From positions 5,332,001-5,396,000 of the forward strand of contig NC_016472.1 of assembly GCF_000226095.1 (NCBI RefSeq): a DNA stretch of 64,000 nucleotides. Reading direction: 5' to 3'. Origin of the DNA: Thermothelomyces thermophilus ATCC 42464 (taxonomy: Eukaryota; Ascomycota; Sordariomycetes; Sordariales; Chaetomiaceae). A program made the translations under genes and the position numbers. Shown here in pieces: positions 22,648-33,389 of the stretch (the first letter of the stretch is position 1; the number at the start of each line of letters is the position of its first letter). The notes under the pieces were generated by a model that was given only the letters and a program-made list of their open reading frames with translations, did not search any database and was not told the DNA's origin.

Positions 22648-24095
22648 TCAAACCTCGACTTCCTTAGCCTGCATCCCCTCCAAGCCGGGGGGAGCAGTAA
22701 TAGCAGCGGCAGGGCCGTCCAACCGCGAAGCAGCCGGCATGACGCCCAACTCGGCCCCCTGCCCGCCGCTCTGCGCCCTCTTCCTCCCGCCGCCGCCGCC
22801 GCCGCCGACCAGCCCGGGCAGGAGCCGCGACACGACGGTGCCGGTGGATCCCCCATCCGCGGGGGCGTCAGCGCCGTTTTCGCCGACGCCGCCGCCGCCG
22901 CCGCCACCACCACCACCAAACTTGCCAAAGAAGAACCCTCTCTTCCGCGCTTGGGGAGCTTGATGCGGTTGTGACTCGGGCGCCTGCGGCACCTGCGGCG
23001 TCCCGCTGGCGTCTCTATCATGGGAGAAGAAGAAGAAGGAACTCCCCCTCTCGCCGCCGCCGGTCCGGCCGTTCTGGTCACCCAGCCCGACGTCCTCAAA
23101 CCTCGCCCCATCACTGCCGCCGGCGACTGTGGCGCTCTCCTCGGGCGTGGGCGGCCCCCGCCACCGGCGCGCGTGCTGCTGGTGCTGCTGCTGGCCGCTC
23201 AGCGGGGAGCGGGGTGGGAAGCAGGCCGGGCGGAGGGTGGCCGAGTCGAGGGACTGCCGCGCCGTGACGGGGGCGTTGGTGGTGATGGGGTGGACGACGG
23301 GGCTCCTGGCGCAGATGTCCTGTCGCGCGCGGCGCGGCTTCTGTCAGCGTTTTGATCGAGAAGGTATTGTACAGAGAAGAGAAAGAAAAAAGGGAAAACA
23401 TACAAAAGACCGCCGGTACGAATCGAACGACTCGCGCGAGATGGGAAACTGGTCAATCTCGCCGCTGTCTCTGTGAGCGAGACTGCTGCTCCTGCCGCTG
23501 GACGTGCGCGATAGGTAGCGGCGCGGCCACGAGGCTTCTCTCTCAACCGGCGACGGCTTGAGGTTCTTGTTAGCACCGCACCCCTGAAACAGCGCGAAAT
23601 TCTTTGATGTCGTGGCCCCCGGGGGGGGGGGGGGGAGGAGGGGGAAATGCAAAACAACTTACTGGAAGGTAGACCCCGCTGTCGTTGACGACTGTAATCG
23701 AATGATTCCCCCAGCAAATCAGCCGTCAGGTTCCACATACATCCAGTCTTGCAGTCGTCCAAGGGCGAATTGATAAACGCTTGAAGTATTCTATGAAAGA
23801 AAGAAAAGAAAAAATAAAAATAAAAAAAAAAAGACAAAAAAGAGGAGGTTCGGATTCCGTATAAGCTAGACCTACCACTCATCTTGTACTCGCCCGTGTC
23901 ATAGCTTCTCCTGCCGCTGCGGATGCTGAACGCCGACGAGGCCTTGGATCCGACAGTGTCTACCCTCTCGAACCCGGCGGTGGGCGCGGCGTCCGCAGCA
24001 GTGATGGTTCCCGCCGCCGAGCCGGGCCGTTGGTTCTCGTCCTGAACGGCGGCGGCGGTACCGGCACGGCGTGCGAACGGGTTGCGGATTGGCAT
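22648..24095 (-). CDS. Conserved fungal protein of unknown function (RRSFDI core, basic C-terminus)
   Basis: Four exons on the minus strand: 24095-23876, 23691-23663, 23556-23404, 23319-22648 (357 aa). The second exon is only 29 nt. After joining, the protein reads MPIRNPFARR..., then KMSVVNDSGVYLP, PSPVEREASWPRRYLSR, FPISRESFDSYRRSF and ARSPVV, an order I recognise from unnamed filamentous-fungal proteins. The C-terminal half is Gln- and Gly-rich with ARKRGFFFGKFGGG, a basic-aromatic patch that might touch membranes. Introns 2 and 3 have competing in-frame acceptors: 23583 (CAG) or 23556 (AAG after a GCTAAC branch site), and 23340 or 23319. The choice adds or removes nine and seven residues. 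The start is the first ATG; an upstream TTG is ignored. Function unknown. Confidence 0.72.
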
Positions 24096-25298
24096 TGTCA
24101 ATCAAAGTGCCGGGGGGGTGGGGAGGGGTGGTTTGGTTAGGTGCGCCGAAGAGGATGGTGTAATAAGCGCTGTCAATATGCGGTGTTTGAAACAAAAGCA
24201 ACGAGACAAGCGACTGCCCCAAAACTCTCCAGGGGACGGAGTAGGGGGTATCCGGGGTGGGTTGATGTATGTATGTATCTAAAGCCTGATCGGACGACTT
24301 GCAAATACGGAATAAGTGGGATGAGACGAGATGAGGGGGGGGGGGGAAAGGAAAAGAAAAAAAAAGGGAATCAACCCTGGTTCCCTGGATCTGGCTCAGT
24401 GGTCTAGCCAGCAGATTCGGCGGGAAAGTGGCGCCAGAGGGGCTCCGGTTGGTCCTGTAAGAGTAAGTAGCTAACAAGCAAGCCCGTCAACCGTAGGTAC
24501 TGTATGTATGTATGTATGTATGTACTGTACTGTACATGCTAATGGGTCAAGTGCAGGTGCGTTTTGCCGGGTTGCCTATTCCAAATCCTGCCCACACCGG
24601 CACCGACCGAACCCAGTTTCCCGCCAACAAGGAGATGCCGCCCGCTAGGGCGTGGCCGGCAGCTCGGCTCGGGGACCCTCCCCTTCCGGATCGACGAACC
24701 ACATGCGGATGCGACGAACTCCTCTGCATCATTGACTCCACTCTCGCCCATTCCCTCATGCCCCCTTCGAGCCCATGTGAGAGGGACTCGGGGTGCAACT
24801 GCGCCCAGATCTTCTGCCCTTCTTCTCGTGCCTGCGTGCTTTTCCAGATGCGATCCCGAGCCCTTGGGCATCCACAAGTTGCGGATTCGATACGGGTCAA
24901 AAGGTGGTTTGCCACCAACGCCGGTCGAGCTTTGGGGTCGCAGCAGCTAGCACTCAAGCCGGCGATCGTCGAGTGCACCCCGCAGCTCCCTCGAAACTAC
25001 CGGACAGCCCCGAGATGGGGAAGACGGGCTAGCGGGGCCTCAAGGCTGGGCAATTCTGGAGTGACGCATCCGAGCGAAACAAGGGCTCTCTGCCGAGAGC
25101 TCGATCGGCTAAAACGCCCCGACGCCCGATGCAACAAGGTCAATCAAAGGTGAGGTCTTACGAAGAGTAGCATTAGTTCGAGATCATCCACCCTGGTGAG
25201 GGTTTCCTCCAGAAGATGAGCCTGCAAGTTCGTCAAACATGTTACTGCGTTAACTGCGTTGTCGCACCCCAACCCCCCCAGCGTCTCTTACCAGCGGC
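24096..25298. other. Intergenic region with TATG repeats
   Basis: No gene supported. A G/A-rich stretch is at 24335-24370 and a TATG tetranucleotide run followed by GTACTGTACTGTAC is at 24499-24535. Confidence 0.5.
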
Positions 25299-27427
25299 CT
25301 ATTCCGAATCGCTCGCCTCGCTGCTCGAAAAACCGTTAAACTCTTCCTCCGACTCGTCCTCCGGCACCCCGGCACCCGAGCCCTCGGCGCCGTCGTCCTT
25401 CTCATCCGGCGCCTCGTCCTGCTCCTCAATCTCGAACGTGGCGCTAATGTCCCACCGGTCTCCCTTGGCACTGGCGCTGACGTACTTGACAAACCGCAGC
25501 GTTCCGCTGTCGCGGAGGACGATGGTCATCTTGTTCCACGCCGCCGCCTGGAAGAACAGGATGTTGTCGTCGTCGGCGCTGCTCTTGTAGATGGCCGCAT
25601 CCTCGTCGCCGTCGTCATCGCCCGCCATGTACACTTCGTGACCGCCGACCTCCCCGTCTTCCTCCTTCCCTTCCTCTTCTTCTTCTTCTTCCTCCTCCTC
25701 CTCCTCCTCCTCCTCTACGTCCTTCTCAACGGCCTTGCCCTTGCCCTTGCCCTTGCCCTTGTCCTTGGACTCGCCGTTGACAGCAGAAGCGGTCCCCTTC
25801 TTACCATTCTTGCCAGGTGTCTTGCTGCTTTCCTGAGCCTCCTCGGATTCGGATGAGGCTTCGGAGCTGCCGCCGTCGTCATCGTCGACGTCGCCCCAGC
25901 CGTCCGTCGGGGTGAGACCGATATTGACCTCGAGCCTCGGCTTGCCCTCGTGTCCGGTCGCGAGCGTGTAGTCCTTGCCGCGACGGAATCTCCGCGCAAG
26001 CACGTCGTAGCTCTCTATGCGCGAGCGTGTCGCCATCTGCAGCCAGAGGCGGAATTGCTTGGACGGCAGGAGGACCTCGAGAAGTTCCTGTAGCGGCGAC
26101 GCCTCGAGCTTCTCCTGGCCGGGCTGCAGGAAGAGATAGCGGTGCTTGTGTGGCGGACGGGCGACCTTCCACGGGCCCTTGTCGATCTCCTCGCTATCCT
26201 CGGGCAGCGGCTGGGCCTCCTGGGATTCGACATACTCGCGCAGCTTGGCGGCGAACTTGGGATGCAGGATGTCCGACAGGGTGATGCTGAACTCTTCCTC
26301 AAAGTGGTCGGCGACCCGCTCGAGTGTGTCCGGGGTCAGGTACGTAGGGGCGATGTACTTGAGGAGGAACTCGAGGTCTGCCTCGTCCAGGGGGAACTCG
26401 TCGCTGGCCTCGCCATCGCCAGGCTCGACGGGAACGGGCTTCGCCCGGGGCCGATCGTGCTGGTCGGGGTTGCCCTGTAGCTGCATCAGGCCGCTCTTCT
26501 GGGCCGCCTTCTCCTCGGCTCCCTCCACGTAACCGTCCTCCCCGATCTGGGGGATGTGGAACCAGCCGCTGATGGCCATGCGGATGCGCCCGCCGTTCTT
26601 GTCGAGCTCCTCCTTGGAGGAGGCATGGTAGACCTCCTCGACGTCGTGGAAGGACTCCCCGGGCTGCACCGCGAAGAAGGAAAGCTGGTTCCACGCGGGC
26701 GGGATGACCTTGACCACGTCCGGCAGCGGGGTCTTGGCCACCTCGCCGTCCTTGCCCTCGCGGTCCACCACGGGGTAGAGCCGCAGGGCGCCGCCCCACT
26801 CGGGCTGCCAGGGCGTGTCGGGGTCGGTCAGGTACAGGATGTAGCTGACCTTGCGAGAGCCGATGACGTCGTCGTGGCACAGGAGGTAGCAGCCGGGGGT
26901 GTAGACGTTGATGGCCATGTCGGTCTTGCGCCCGCTCAGGGGCCCGCAGTTGGTGATGTGGGAGACGTAGTCGCGGAAGGTCTGCGAGTAGAGGGCGTCG
27001 CGCAGGGCGAGAAGCGAGGGGAGCTTGGAGAGGGCCTCGTCGTCGAGGCCGTCCAGGTTGGCAAGGTCGCCGCTCTGGTGGATCTTGTAGATGTCGGTCT
27101 CCTTCGGAGTGAAGTGGACGTTCGCCTTGATCTCGGACCGGACCTTGCGCAGGAGGTCGTCATCGATCAGGCCGCTGATGACGCAGTGCTTGTAGGGACT
27201 TGACGACGCGTACTGCGACGTGTACTTGTCGAGCACCTCCTTGTCGAAGAGGCCCTTCCGGAAGCGAGCTTTGGCATCTTCTCTGCCGAGAGCTGCTGCG
27301 CGCGTCAGCACATTTGCGCCAGATCAAGGCTACGGAGGGGGAGGTCCATCTTGAGTTCCGTACTGTTCTTGGGTCGCTTCTTGGCCGGATTCTTGCCGTC
27401 GGCGGAGCCAGCCGCCTTTCTCTTCAT
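25299..27427 (-). CDS. ofd1: Prolyl 3,4-dihydroxylase, Ofd1/Tpa1 family (Fe(II)/2-oxoglutarate oxygenase)
   Basis: Two exons on the minus strand, 27427-27364 and 27292-25299 (685 aa). The donor GTACGG with a CTGAC branch site and GCAGCAG acceptor gives a 71-nt intron and the basic N-terminus MKRKAAGSADGKNPAKKRPK, a possible nuclear signal. Other donors nearby make the first 20-30 residues uncertain. The enzyme hydroxylates a proline of ribosomal protein uS12 and, in fission yeast, controls oxygen-dependent turnover of the SREBP factor Sre1. The first double-stranded beta-helix has LLCHDD (H161, D163 as HxD), FH237DVEEVYH as distal iron ligand and R259 in RIRMAISGWFH for 2-oxoglutarate. The second, non-catalytic domain is interrupted by a long acidic stretch with GKGKGKGK and about fifteen glutamates. 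It is divergent from the aminotransferase gene. Confidence 0.92.
25674..25715. repeat. (TTC/TCC)n repeat encoding polyglutamate in Ofd1
   Basis: An in-frame trinucleotide tract, read on the minus strand as GAA/GAG codons, gives the glutamate run in the C-terminal half of Ofd1. Confidence 0.85.
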
Positions 27428-28350
27428 TGTGAATTGTGTAACCTTTCGAATTGACCGCGGGGCGATTACCAAAAAGACTGTCTGGGCGGGGCGGGATACC
27501 GAGAGGAAGGAGCTCTAGAGAAATGGGCTGATCCCGAGTTGAAATATTGCGGTGTCGTGTGGCAGAATCCGCTGAATGTGGGTCCCCAGACATTTTTTGC
27601 TTCCCGCACATTCATGCGGGGGATGGGGGTCCCTGTGCGGATTACTCCGTCCTGTGTATGTACGGATTACTCTGTATGTATGAGGCGATGCGCTCACAAT
27701 GCACGCCGCTTTAAAAGCGCCTGGTTACCTGCATAGGTATGCCTTCCAGCAGCAATTGGACGCCAACGCGCCTCTGTGCAGCAGTGGATCTGAAGTCTGG
27801 GCCGTTTGCACGCATGCTCAGATGCGAACCGCAATCATGCAGTTGCCGCCAGGGCCACGCTGCTCGAACAAAAGGGACGCAGCCGGGGCAGCGGCTATCT
27901 ACCTTACTCATCACAAATCAAGGCTGCAGGAGCAGTTTTACACGCCGTGTCAGGACGAAACTCACCAATCTGATACGGAACCCAACCTACTTGCCGACAA
28001 AGCCGGGCTCTTGATTTCTGGACGCCCCTATGCTCTCAGCTCGCACAAAGACCAGTCTGCCAGCTCGCCATGTCCATGATTACGACGGGAGCTGGCCGGA
28101 CCGCCACCCGCGTAGTCCGACCCTGTCTCCACACTCTCCCCGATGCCGTGGGTCCCCGCCCGGCGACCGGGTTGCTTCGGCTTGGAAACCCGTCATCCGA
28201 TCTTGTCAGATGTAATTATCTTTTTCGGCAACCTGCCGGCGCACTCTTTCCTCCTCATTTCCCCCTTTCTTTTTTTGTTTTCTTTTTTTTCCCTCTGTTA
28301 TAGTCCTTACTCCTGTTTCCTTCCAAGCACCCTAATCTGATGTGGTCATC
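27428..28350. other. Divergent intergenic region: Ofd1 and class V aminotransferase
   Basis: No gene supported. It contains GCGGATTACTCCGT at 27638-27650 and GTACGGATTAC at 27660-27670. A T/C-rich leader-like stretch is at 28255-28320, before the aminotransferase ATG. Confidence 0.55.
27638..27670. repeat. Two neighbouring GGATTAC words
   Basis: GCGGATTACTCCGT and, ten bases on, GTACGGATTAC; the first joins the GGATTAC and CTCCGT halves of the dispersed family. Confidence 0.65.
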
Positions 28351-30095
28351 ATGAGTTCCGCCCTGGACATGAACGCGGTGAGGGGAAGCTTCCCCGCATT
28401 GGCCGGAGAGCAGGTCTACTTCGACAATGCCGGTGGAAGCCAAACTCTGGGGGCGGTTGCTGAACGGTATGAAGCGCGCTGTGGCCGTGAAGCCGGGGAC
28501 GTCGAGTTGACCAGGACCATCTTAGCATTCGGGACTACCTCCTCAACACCAATGTTCAGCTCGGAGCGAGCTATGACACAGGCAAAAAGGCCACGGAACG
28601 CTATGAGGCCGGTTATAGGGCCGCAGCAGAGTTTATCGGAGCCTCGAGAGAGGAAGTCGGTATGTGCTGCCCCTCTTTCCAGAAGGACGGCCCGGGGTGT
28701 CCCATGTCATGCTCACAAGAAACTTACCCTTTTTGTCCCCTCCCTCCCCTCCAGTGCTCGGCCCATCCACGACCCAGCACTTTCGCAACGTCTCATATGC
28801 CTTGAGCTTCCGGGAAGGCGATGAGGTCATCATCTCGGCCATCGACCACGAGGCCAACATTGCTCCGTGGCTGGACCTAGCCGAGCGCCAGAAGCTGGTG
28901 GTCAAGTGGTGGAAGCCCAGTTCGACCGCCACCCCTGACGCCAAAACCAACCCGAAACTGCTCGCCTCGGACCTGCCCGCCCTCCTCACCCACAGGACTC
29001 GGCTCGTCACCTGCACCCACGCGAGCAACATCCTCGGCACCATCCACGACATCAAGGCCATCGCCTCCACCGTCCACCAGCTCAGTCCCGAGGCCCTGGT
29101 ATGCGTCGACGCCGTCGCATACGCCCCGCACCGCAAGATCGACGTCAAGGACCTCGGCGTGGACCTGTACTCCTTTTCCTGGTACAAGGTATCACCTCCT
29201 TTTTTTTAAAAAAAAAATCAAATTTCCTTTTTTCGTTCATGTTCCCGACTGTTTCCTTTCCCTCCTGGCGTTGAATGTCTACCCTGTGTAATACAGACAG
29301 GAGGTGGGGGGAAAGAGAGGAAGAATCTGTTATTGACCCGCATCAGGTCTACGGCCCACACCTCTCCATCCTATATACCAGCCGGCGGGCCCTCTCGGCC
29401 CTCCGCTCGCTCGGCCACTTCTTCAACCCGCACGCCGCCGCCGAGAACCGGCTGGGCCTCGCCGCGGCTAGCTACGAGCTTGTCCACGCCCTGCCCGCCG
29501 TCACCGCCTACTTCTCCTCCCCCTCTTCCTCCTCCTCCTCCTCCTCCTCCTCCTCCTCCTACGGTGGTATCAACAACAGCAACGACGGCAGCAACGACGG
29601 CACCGACAAGTGGGCCGCCGTGGCCGCCCACGAGGAGGCCCTGCAGGCGACGCTGCTGGGCTGGCTCGGCGCCCGCGCCGACGTGACCGTGTACGGGGAG
29701 CGGTCGGCCGACGCGGCCGCGCGCGTGCCGACCGTCAGCTTCACCGTCCGCGGCCGCGGGTCCAGGGCGGTCGTCGAGGCCGTCGAGGCCGCCAGCGGCG
29801 GCCGCATCGGCATCCGCTGGGGCGCCTTCTACTCGGACCGGCTGGTCAGGGAGGTCCTGGGCCTCGCCGGGGAGGAAGGCAGGGAAGGGGTGGTGAGGGT
29901 CAGCATGGTGCATTACAACACGAGTGAGTCGATGCTCTGTTTTGTTTTTCTTCTTCTTCTTCCCCCTTTTTTTCCTTTGTCTGTGCCGGGACAACAATGC
30001 GAGTGAGATCGCAAAAAGACTGACAGTAGAGTGTAGTTGACGAGGTAAAGAGGTTGATTGCCGTCTTGGAGGAGGTGCTGGGAGACGGGAAGTGA
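28351..30095 (+). CDS. Class V aminotransferase / cysteine-desulfurase-like PLP enzyme
   Basis: Five exons: 28351-28466, 28526-28659, 28755-29188, 29347-29923, 30037-30095 (439 aa), all phases consistent. The short last exon restores the family C-terminus (VHYNTIDEVKRLIAVLEEVL). Signatures: VYFDNAGGSQT at the N-terminus, STTQHFRNV for phosphate binding, AIDHEANIAPW, THASNILGTIHDI, D202 in CVDAVAYAPHRKIDV, and K228 in FSWYKVYGPH as PLP lysine, placed at the exon 3/4 junction. The family includes cysteine desulfurases, selenocysteine lyases and isopenicillin N epimerase-like enzymes; the true substrate cannot be told. No mitochondrial presequence is seen, so it is not the ISC desulfurase Nfs1. 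A serine homopolymer from a TCC repeat (29525-29560) interrupts the C-terminal domain. Confidence 0.88.
29525..29560. repeat. (TCC)n microsatellite inside the aminotransferase gene
   Basis: About eleven in-frame TCC units encode a serine run between helices of the C-terminal domain, followed by an Asn/Gly/Asp-rich linker. Confidence 0.9.
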
Positions 30096-30408
30096 ACGAG
30101 TGGTGGTTAAGTGTGCGAGGAGGAGGAGGAGGGGGAGGCAAGTTGGTCCGGGGGCGCTGTTGCGCGGCGGAGCGGAAGTGGGCTCGCAGGTAGTGTTGAG
30201 ACTCATGACCCTGAGGCGAGGGTCCGTTGATGACCTGAATTTTAATACCCTTGCCACCATCAGATCAAGGCCAAATGGCTTGCCAAACATCGATAAAAGT
30301 GTTTATGCCGCTCGCAGCACCAGGTATCTATCAACAAGCAGATCTTTCGCTTCTTCTCATACGTACACAAATTCACCCTCCTCCAAGCATTCTACACCTT
30401 CTCCCAAC
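30096..30408. other. Convergent intergenic region
   Basis: 313 bases between the aminotransferase and epimerase 3' ends. It has a GGAGGA-rich stretch at 30116-30135 and no gene. Confidence 0.5.
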
Positions 30409-31495
30409 CTACAACTTCTCGCCCCTCTTGGCCACGGCCTCCCGCAGCAAAGAGATTACCGCGGCCGGATCCTTGGCCCCGAACACGGCGCTCCCCGCAA
30501 CGATCACGTTCGCTCCGGCGTCCGCTGCCTGGTCGATGGTGCTCGGCCCCAGCCCGCCGTCGACCTCGATGTTCAGATCCGGGTACCGCTGCCGCAGCGC
30601 TTGCACCTTGGGCAGCTCCGACGCCATGAACTTTTGCCCGCCGAACCCGGGCTCGACCGTCATCACCAGTACCATCTATAAATAACCCCATGACTTTGTC
30701 AGCGTCCATCCATAGCAAGCAATCAAGATCGGTGCCGAGTCTCAGAAAACAGCAAAACAGAAAAACACGCACATCTGGCCGCTCCGCCGGGTCGGAGCTA
30801 TCCAGCACCTCGTACAGCACCTCGGCCTTGGTTGCGGGCTTGATGGCGATGCCGGCCAGCATGCCCTGCTCGTGGATGTAGCGGATCAGCTCACGGGGGG
30901 ACGTCTTGAGGTCCGAATGCGCCTCGGGGCTCTCGGCGGCGGTCGAGTTGATAGCAGCCTCGTAGTGGAAGCAGTAGAGGTCGCAGCCGGCCGCCTTGAA
31001 CTCCTTGACCCATTTCTTGGGCTGGTTGGGCGGGCAGAGAGGGGTTAGCTTTGGTTGCGGTCCTAACCTGACTGTCACCTGACAGGGACAAGTGACTGGA
31101 AAGAGAAGGAATTGCAAAGGGGAGGAAGGAAGGGGGGGGGGGGGGGAGGGATGTAAAGAAGAGATGAGAACGCACCTCGGCGATCATCATGTGGCAGTCA
31201 AAGGTGCCCTTGCCATAAGACTCGGTTGGGCGGTCGACGTGCGAGCGGATCTTAGCGACCACGGGGGGACCAAAGGTGAGGTTTGGGACGAAGTGGCCGT
31301 CCCTGACAACAGCTGTGAGTATCGCGTATCCAGCTCGTGTTCCCGGGCACTGTCCAGGCGGGCGCTCGCCGCAACCTACATGATGTCGACATGGAGCCAG
31401 TCGGCGCCCCGCTCCATCGTTCGCGAGCATTCCGCGCCCAGGTCGGCAAAGTCCGCCGAAAGAATCGACGGTGCGACAATTGCTTTCGGTGCCAT
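30409..31495 (-). CDS. RPE1: Ribulose-phosphate 3-epimerase
   Basis: Four exons on the minus strand: 31495-31380, 31302-31176, 31021-30773, 30675-30409 (252 aa, the usual family length). The enzyme interconverts ribulose 5-phosphate and xylulose 5-phosphate in the cytosolic pentose phosphate pathway. The TIM-barrel motifs are complete: [13 protein letters not shown] at the N-terminus, H35-V-D37-I-M-D-G-H in [18 protein letters not shown] for metal and catalysis, FDCH76[18 protein letters not shown] around the phosphate loop, and D203 in [10 protein letters not shown]. The first intron falls inside the metal motif (ATCAT|G) and the last inside PD|MVLVM; joining restores both. It is divergent from the questin-oxidase-like gene with a 413-base gap and convergent with the aminotransferase gene. 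Confidence 0.95.
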
Positions 31496-31908
31496 CGTGC
31501 CTGCTGCTGTTGGCGTGTTTTGAACGTCGAAGAAGGGAGTAAAACGCTCGAGCTTCCATCCAAGGACTTGAGGTTTAGGGGTGCTTCCATGGCGGGGGCG
31601 GGGGCGGGGCCCATTGACGGGGCTCGGCCGGGGGCTCGCAACACTGCACCTACACTAAACCTCATTGGGGGAGCGGCGATGCTTGGCGTGGGGCTTCTCA
31701 GGGTAGCTAGGTTGCAGCCGGCTTGGCCCTGACATCACTCAACCCTTTTCTTCCCGTCAAAGCTCCCCCAACAAACGACGGGATCACGAGATCTCGTCCC
31801 CGCGTCGAGATCATCGAAACTCAGCTGCACAGTTTCGACAAATCAATGAAGCAACCTGCCTGTGGACCCAACTGTTTATTATAATGACCGCGCGTAAACA
31901 GTAAAATA
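31496..31908. other. Divergent promoter region: RPE1 and questin-oxidase-like gene
   Basis: Only 413 bases separate the two start codons, so both promoters must lie here. A GC-rich stretch (GGCGGGGGCGGGGGCGGGGC at 31590-31610) could hold C2H2-factor binding sites. No gene seen. Confidence 0.5.
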
Positions 31909-33389
31909 ATGGCTTCGTTTCTCTCGTACGTGCCGCTGGTCAACCGACTGGTGACTCCTCGCGATGAGCCCACGACGATTTCTCTGCCGCCCGTCGAGGT
32001 GCACGCCCTCGAGGGCAACAAAGACAGGAGGCCGCGCACGCTCAGGCACCTCCTCAGGGCAAACCACATCAACCACTCCATCCTCTATCATGACCTGCAA
32101 TTCGACAACCACTTGCCCCACATCCTCTGCTCGGCCTACCATCTCGGCGCCACCCCCGAGCAGCTCTACCACATCTACGACGTCGAGTCCAAGACGCTCG
32201 AGCCATGGACGGACTCGCCCGCACAGATTGCCGAGGATGATTGGCGGGATTTCCTCGGTGACAAGCGGTACCAGCGCGCCTACGTAGACTTCTTCGAAGA
32301 CGCCCTCGCCATGAAGCACGCCTACAACTGGAAGGAATTGATCGAGAAGTACATGTTCAAGGGCGATGAGCCCCTGGTCAACGGTCTCATCGGCGGCCGT
32401 ATGCTCCAACCCTTGTTTTCTACAGCTTCCACATGAAAAGCCGCACCAGACCGTATCGCTAACTAATCCCTCCCTTTCTTTTACTCCTCCTCCGCTCTCA
32501 GTCGGCCATCCTCTAATCCACCTCGGCTACGCCTACGAGTTCGACAGCCGAGAGATCGCCACCGAGGCCCTCGGCTTGGCCGCGACTCAGTACAACTTCT
32601 TGCACAGATACATCGACGACCCTTCCTACACCCGCCCGGCCCCTTTCTCTTCCACATCCCCGCTCGAGCTCCTCGACAGGCTCGCCTCGGACACCCGCTT
32701 CGACGGACTCTTCCGGGAGCCGGGCTATGCCAACATTGAGCCCCTCTTCCGCGATCACGAGGACCTCTTGCTCGAGTACTGGAATGCCTGGGACCTGCGC
32801 CCGTCCGGGTCCGGGTCGGCGGGCGGCGCGAACGCGGACCCGCTCGCCCTCTTCCGCGCGTCGCAAGAGGCCGCCGTCGCCCTCCTGGTCGCCACCGTCC
32901 GCCCGGGCACGCACGCCTACAACTTCTTCCTGGTGCACGTGCTGACCGCCAGCCACGCCGTGCGCATCCTGCTGCCGGTGCTGCCGCCGCGCTTCCACGT
33001 CCCCGTCGTCCGCCAGTGGTGGCTGCTCGCCCTCGCCGTCTACGTCGCCGTCCTCCGGCCCCGCGTCGACCGGGACTACGTGCCGCGCGACCTCAAGGGC
33101 AAGAGCTGGCGGTACGTGGAGCAGCGCGCGCTCACCTCCGAGTGGGCCACGGATGCCCATTACGTCAAGGGTGAGTCTCTTCTTAATTCTCTCTCTCTCT
33201 CTCTCTCTTTTTTTTTTTTTTTTTTTAGCTCTTCTGTCGGTAGATGTGCGGTGCGTTATTCTTGCTGACATGAGATGGTCAGCTATTCGGGCGATGAGGG
33301 AGGCCGCGAGAACGTGGGGGGATGTTCACGACAACTATCTCGCTGCAGCCGTGTGGTTTTCCGATGACTTTGAGGGTTGGGTGCATTGA
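31909..33389 (+). CDS. Questin-oxidase-like protein (DUF4243/AflY-type family)
   Basis: Three exons: 31909-32398, 32502-33170, 33283-33389 (421 aa). The joined product has [33 protein letters not shown] near the N-terminus, [29 protein letters not shown] in the middle, [22 protein letters not shown] later, and ends [26 protein letters not shown]. These histidine-rich motifs match the fungal family that includes questin oxidase and AflY, which perform oxidative (Baeyer-Villiger type) steps in polyketide pathways. Many family members lie outside clusters and have unknown substrates; no polyketide synthase or other cluster enzyme is near here, so a secondary-metabolite role is not supported by context. 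Intron 2 contains a CT repeat and T run at 33188-33226. Confidence 0.85.
33188..33226. repeat. (CT)n plus T run in an intron
   Basis: About ten CT units followed by eighteen or so T inside intron 2 of the questin-oxidase-like gene, forming its polypyrimidine stretch. Confidence 0.85.

Noticed and set aside
27293-27333. Alternative first intron of Ofd1 beginning GTAGCC
   Set aside because: It would be only 41 nt, too short for a typical fungal intron. The donor GTACGG at 27363 gives 71 nt with the same branch site and acceptor.
20739-30095. A sulfur-metabolism cluster of the two PLP enzymes
   Set aside because: The cystathionine-type and class V enzymes are separated by two unrelated genes and about 6 kb, on independent promoters, so linkage is not evidence of a shared pathway.
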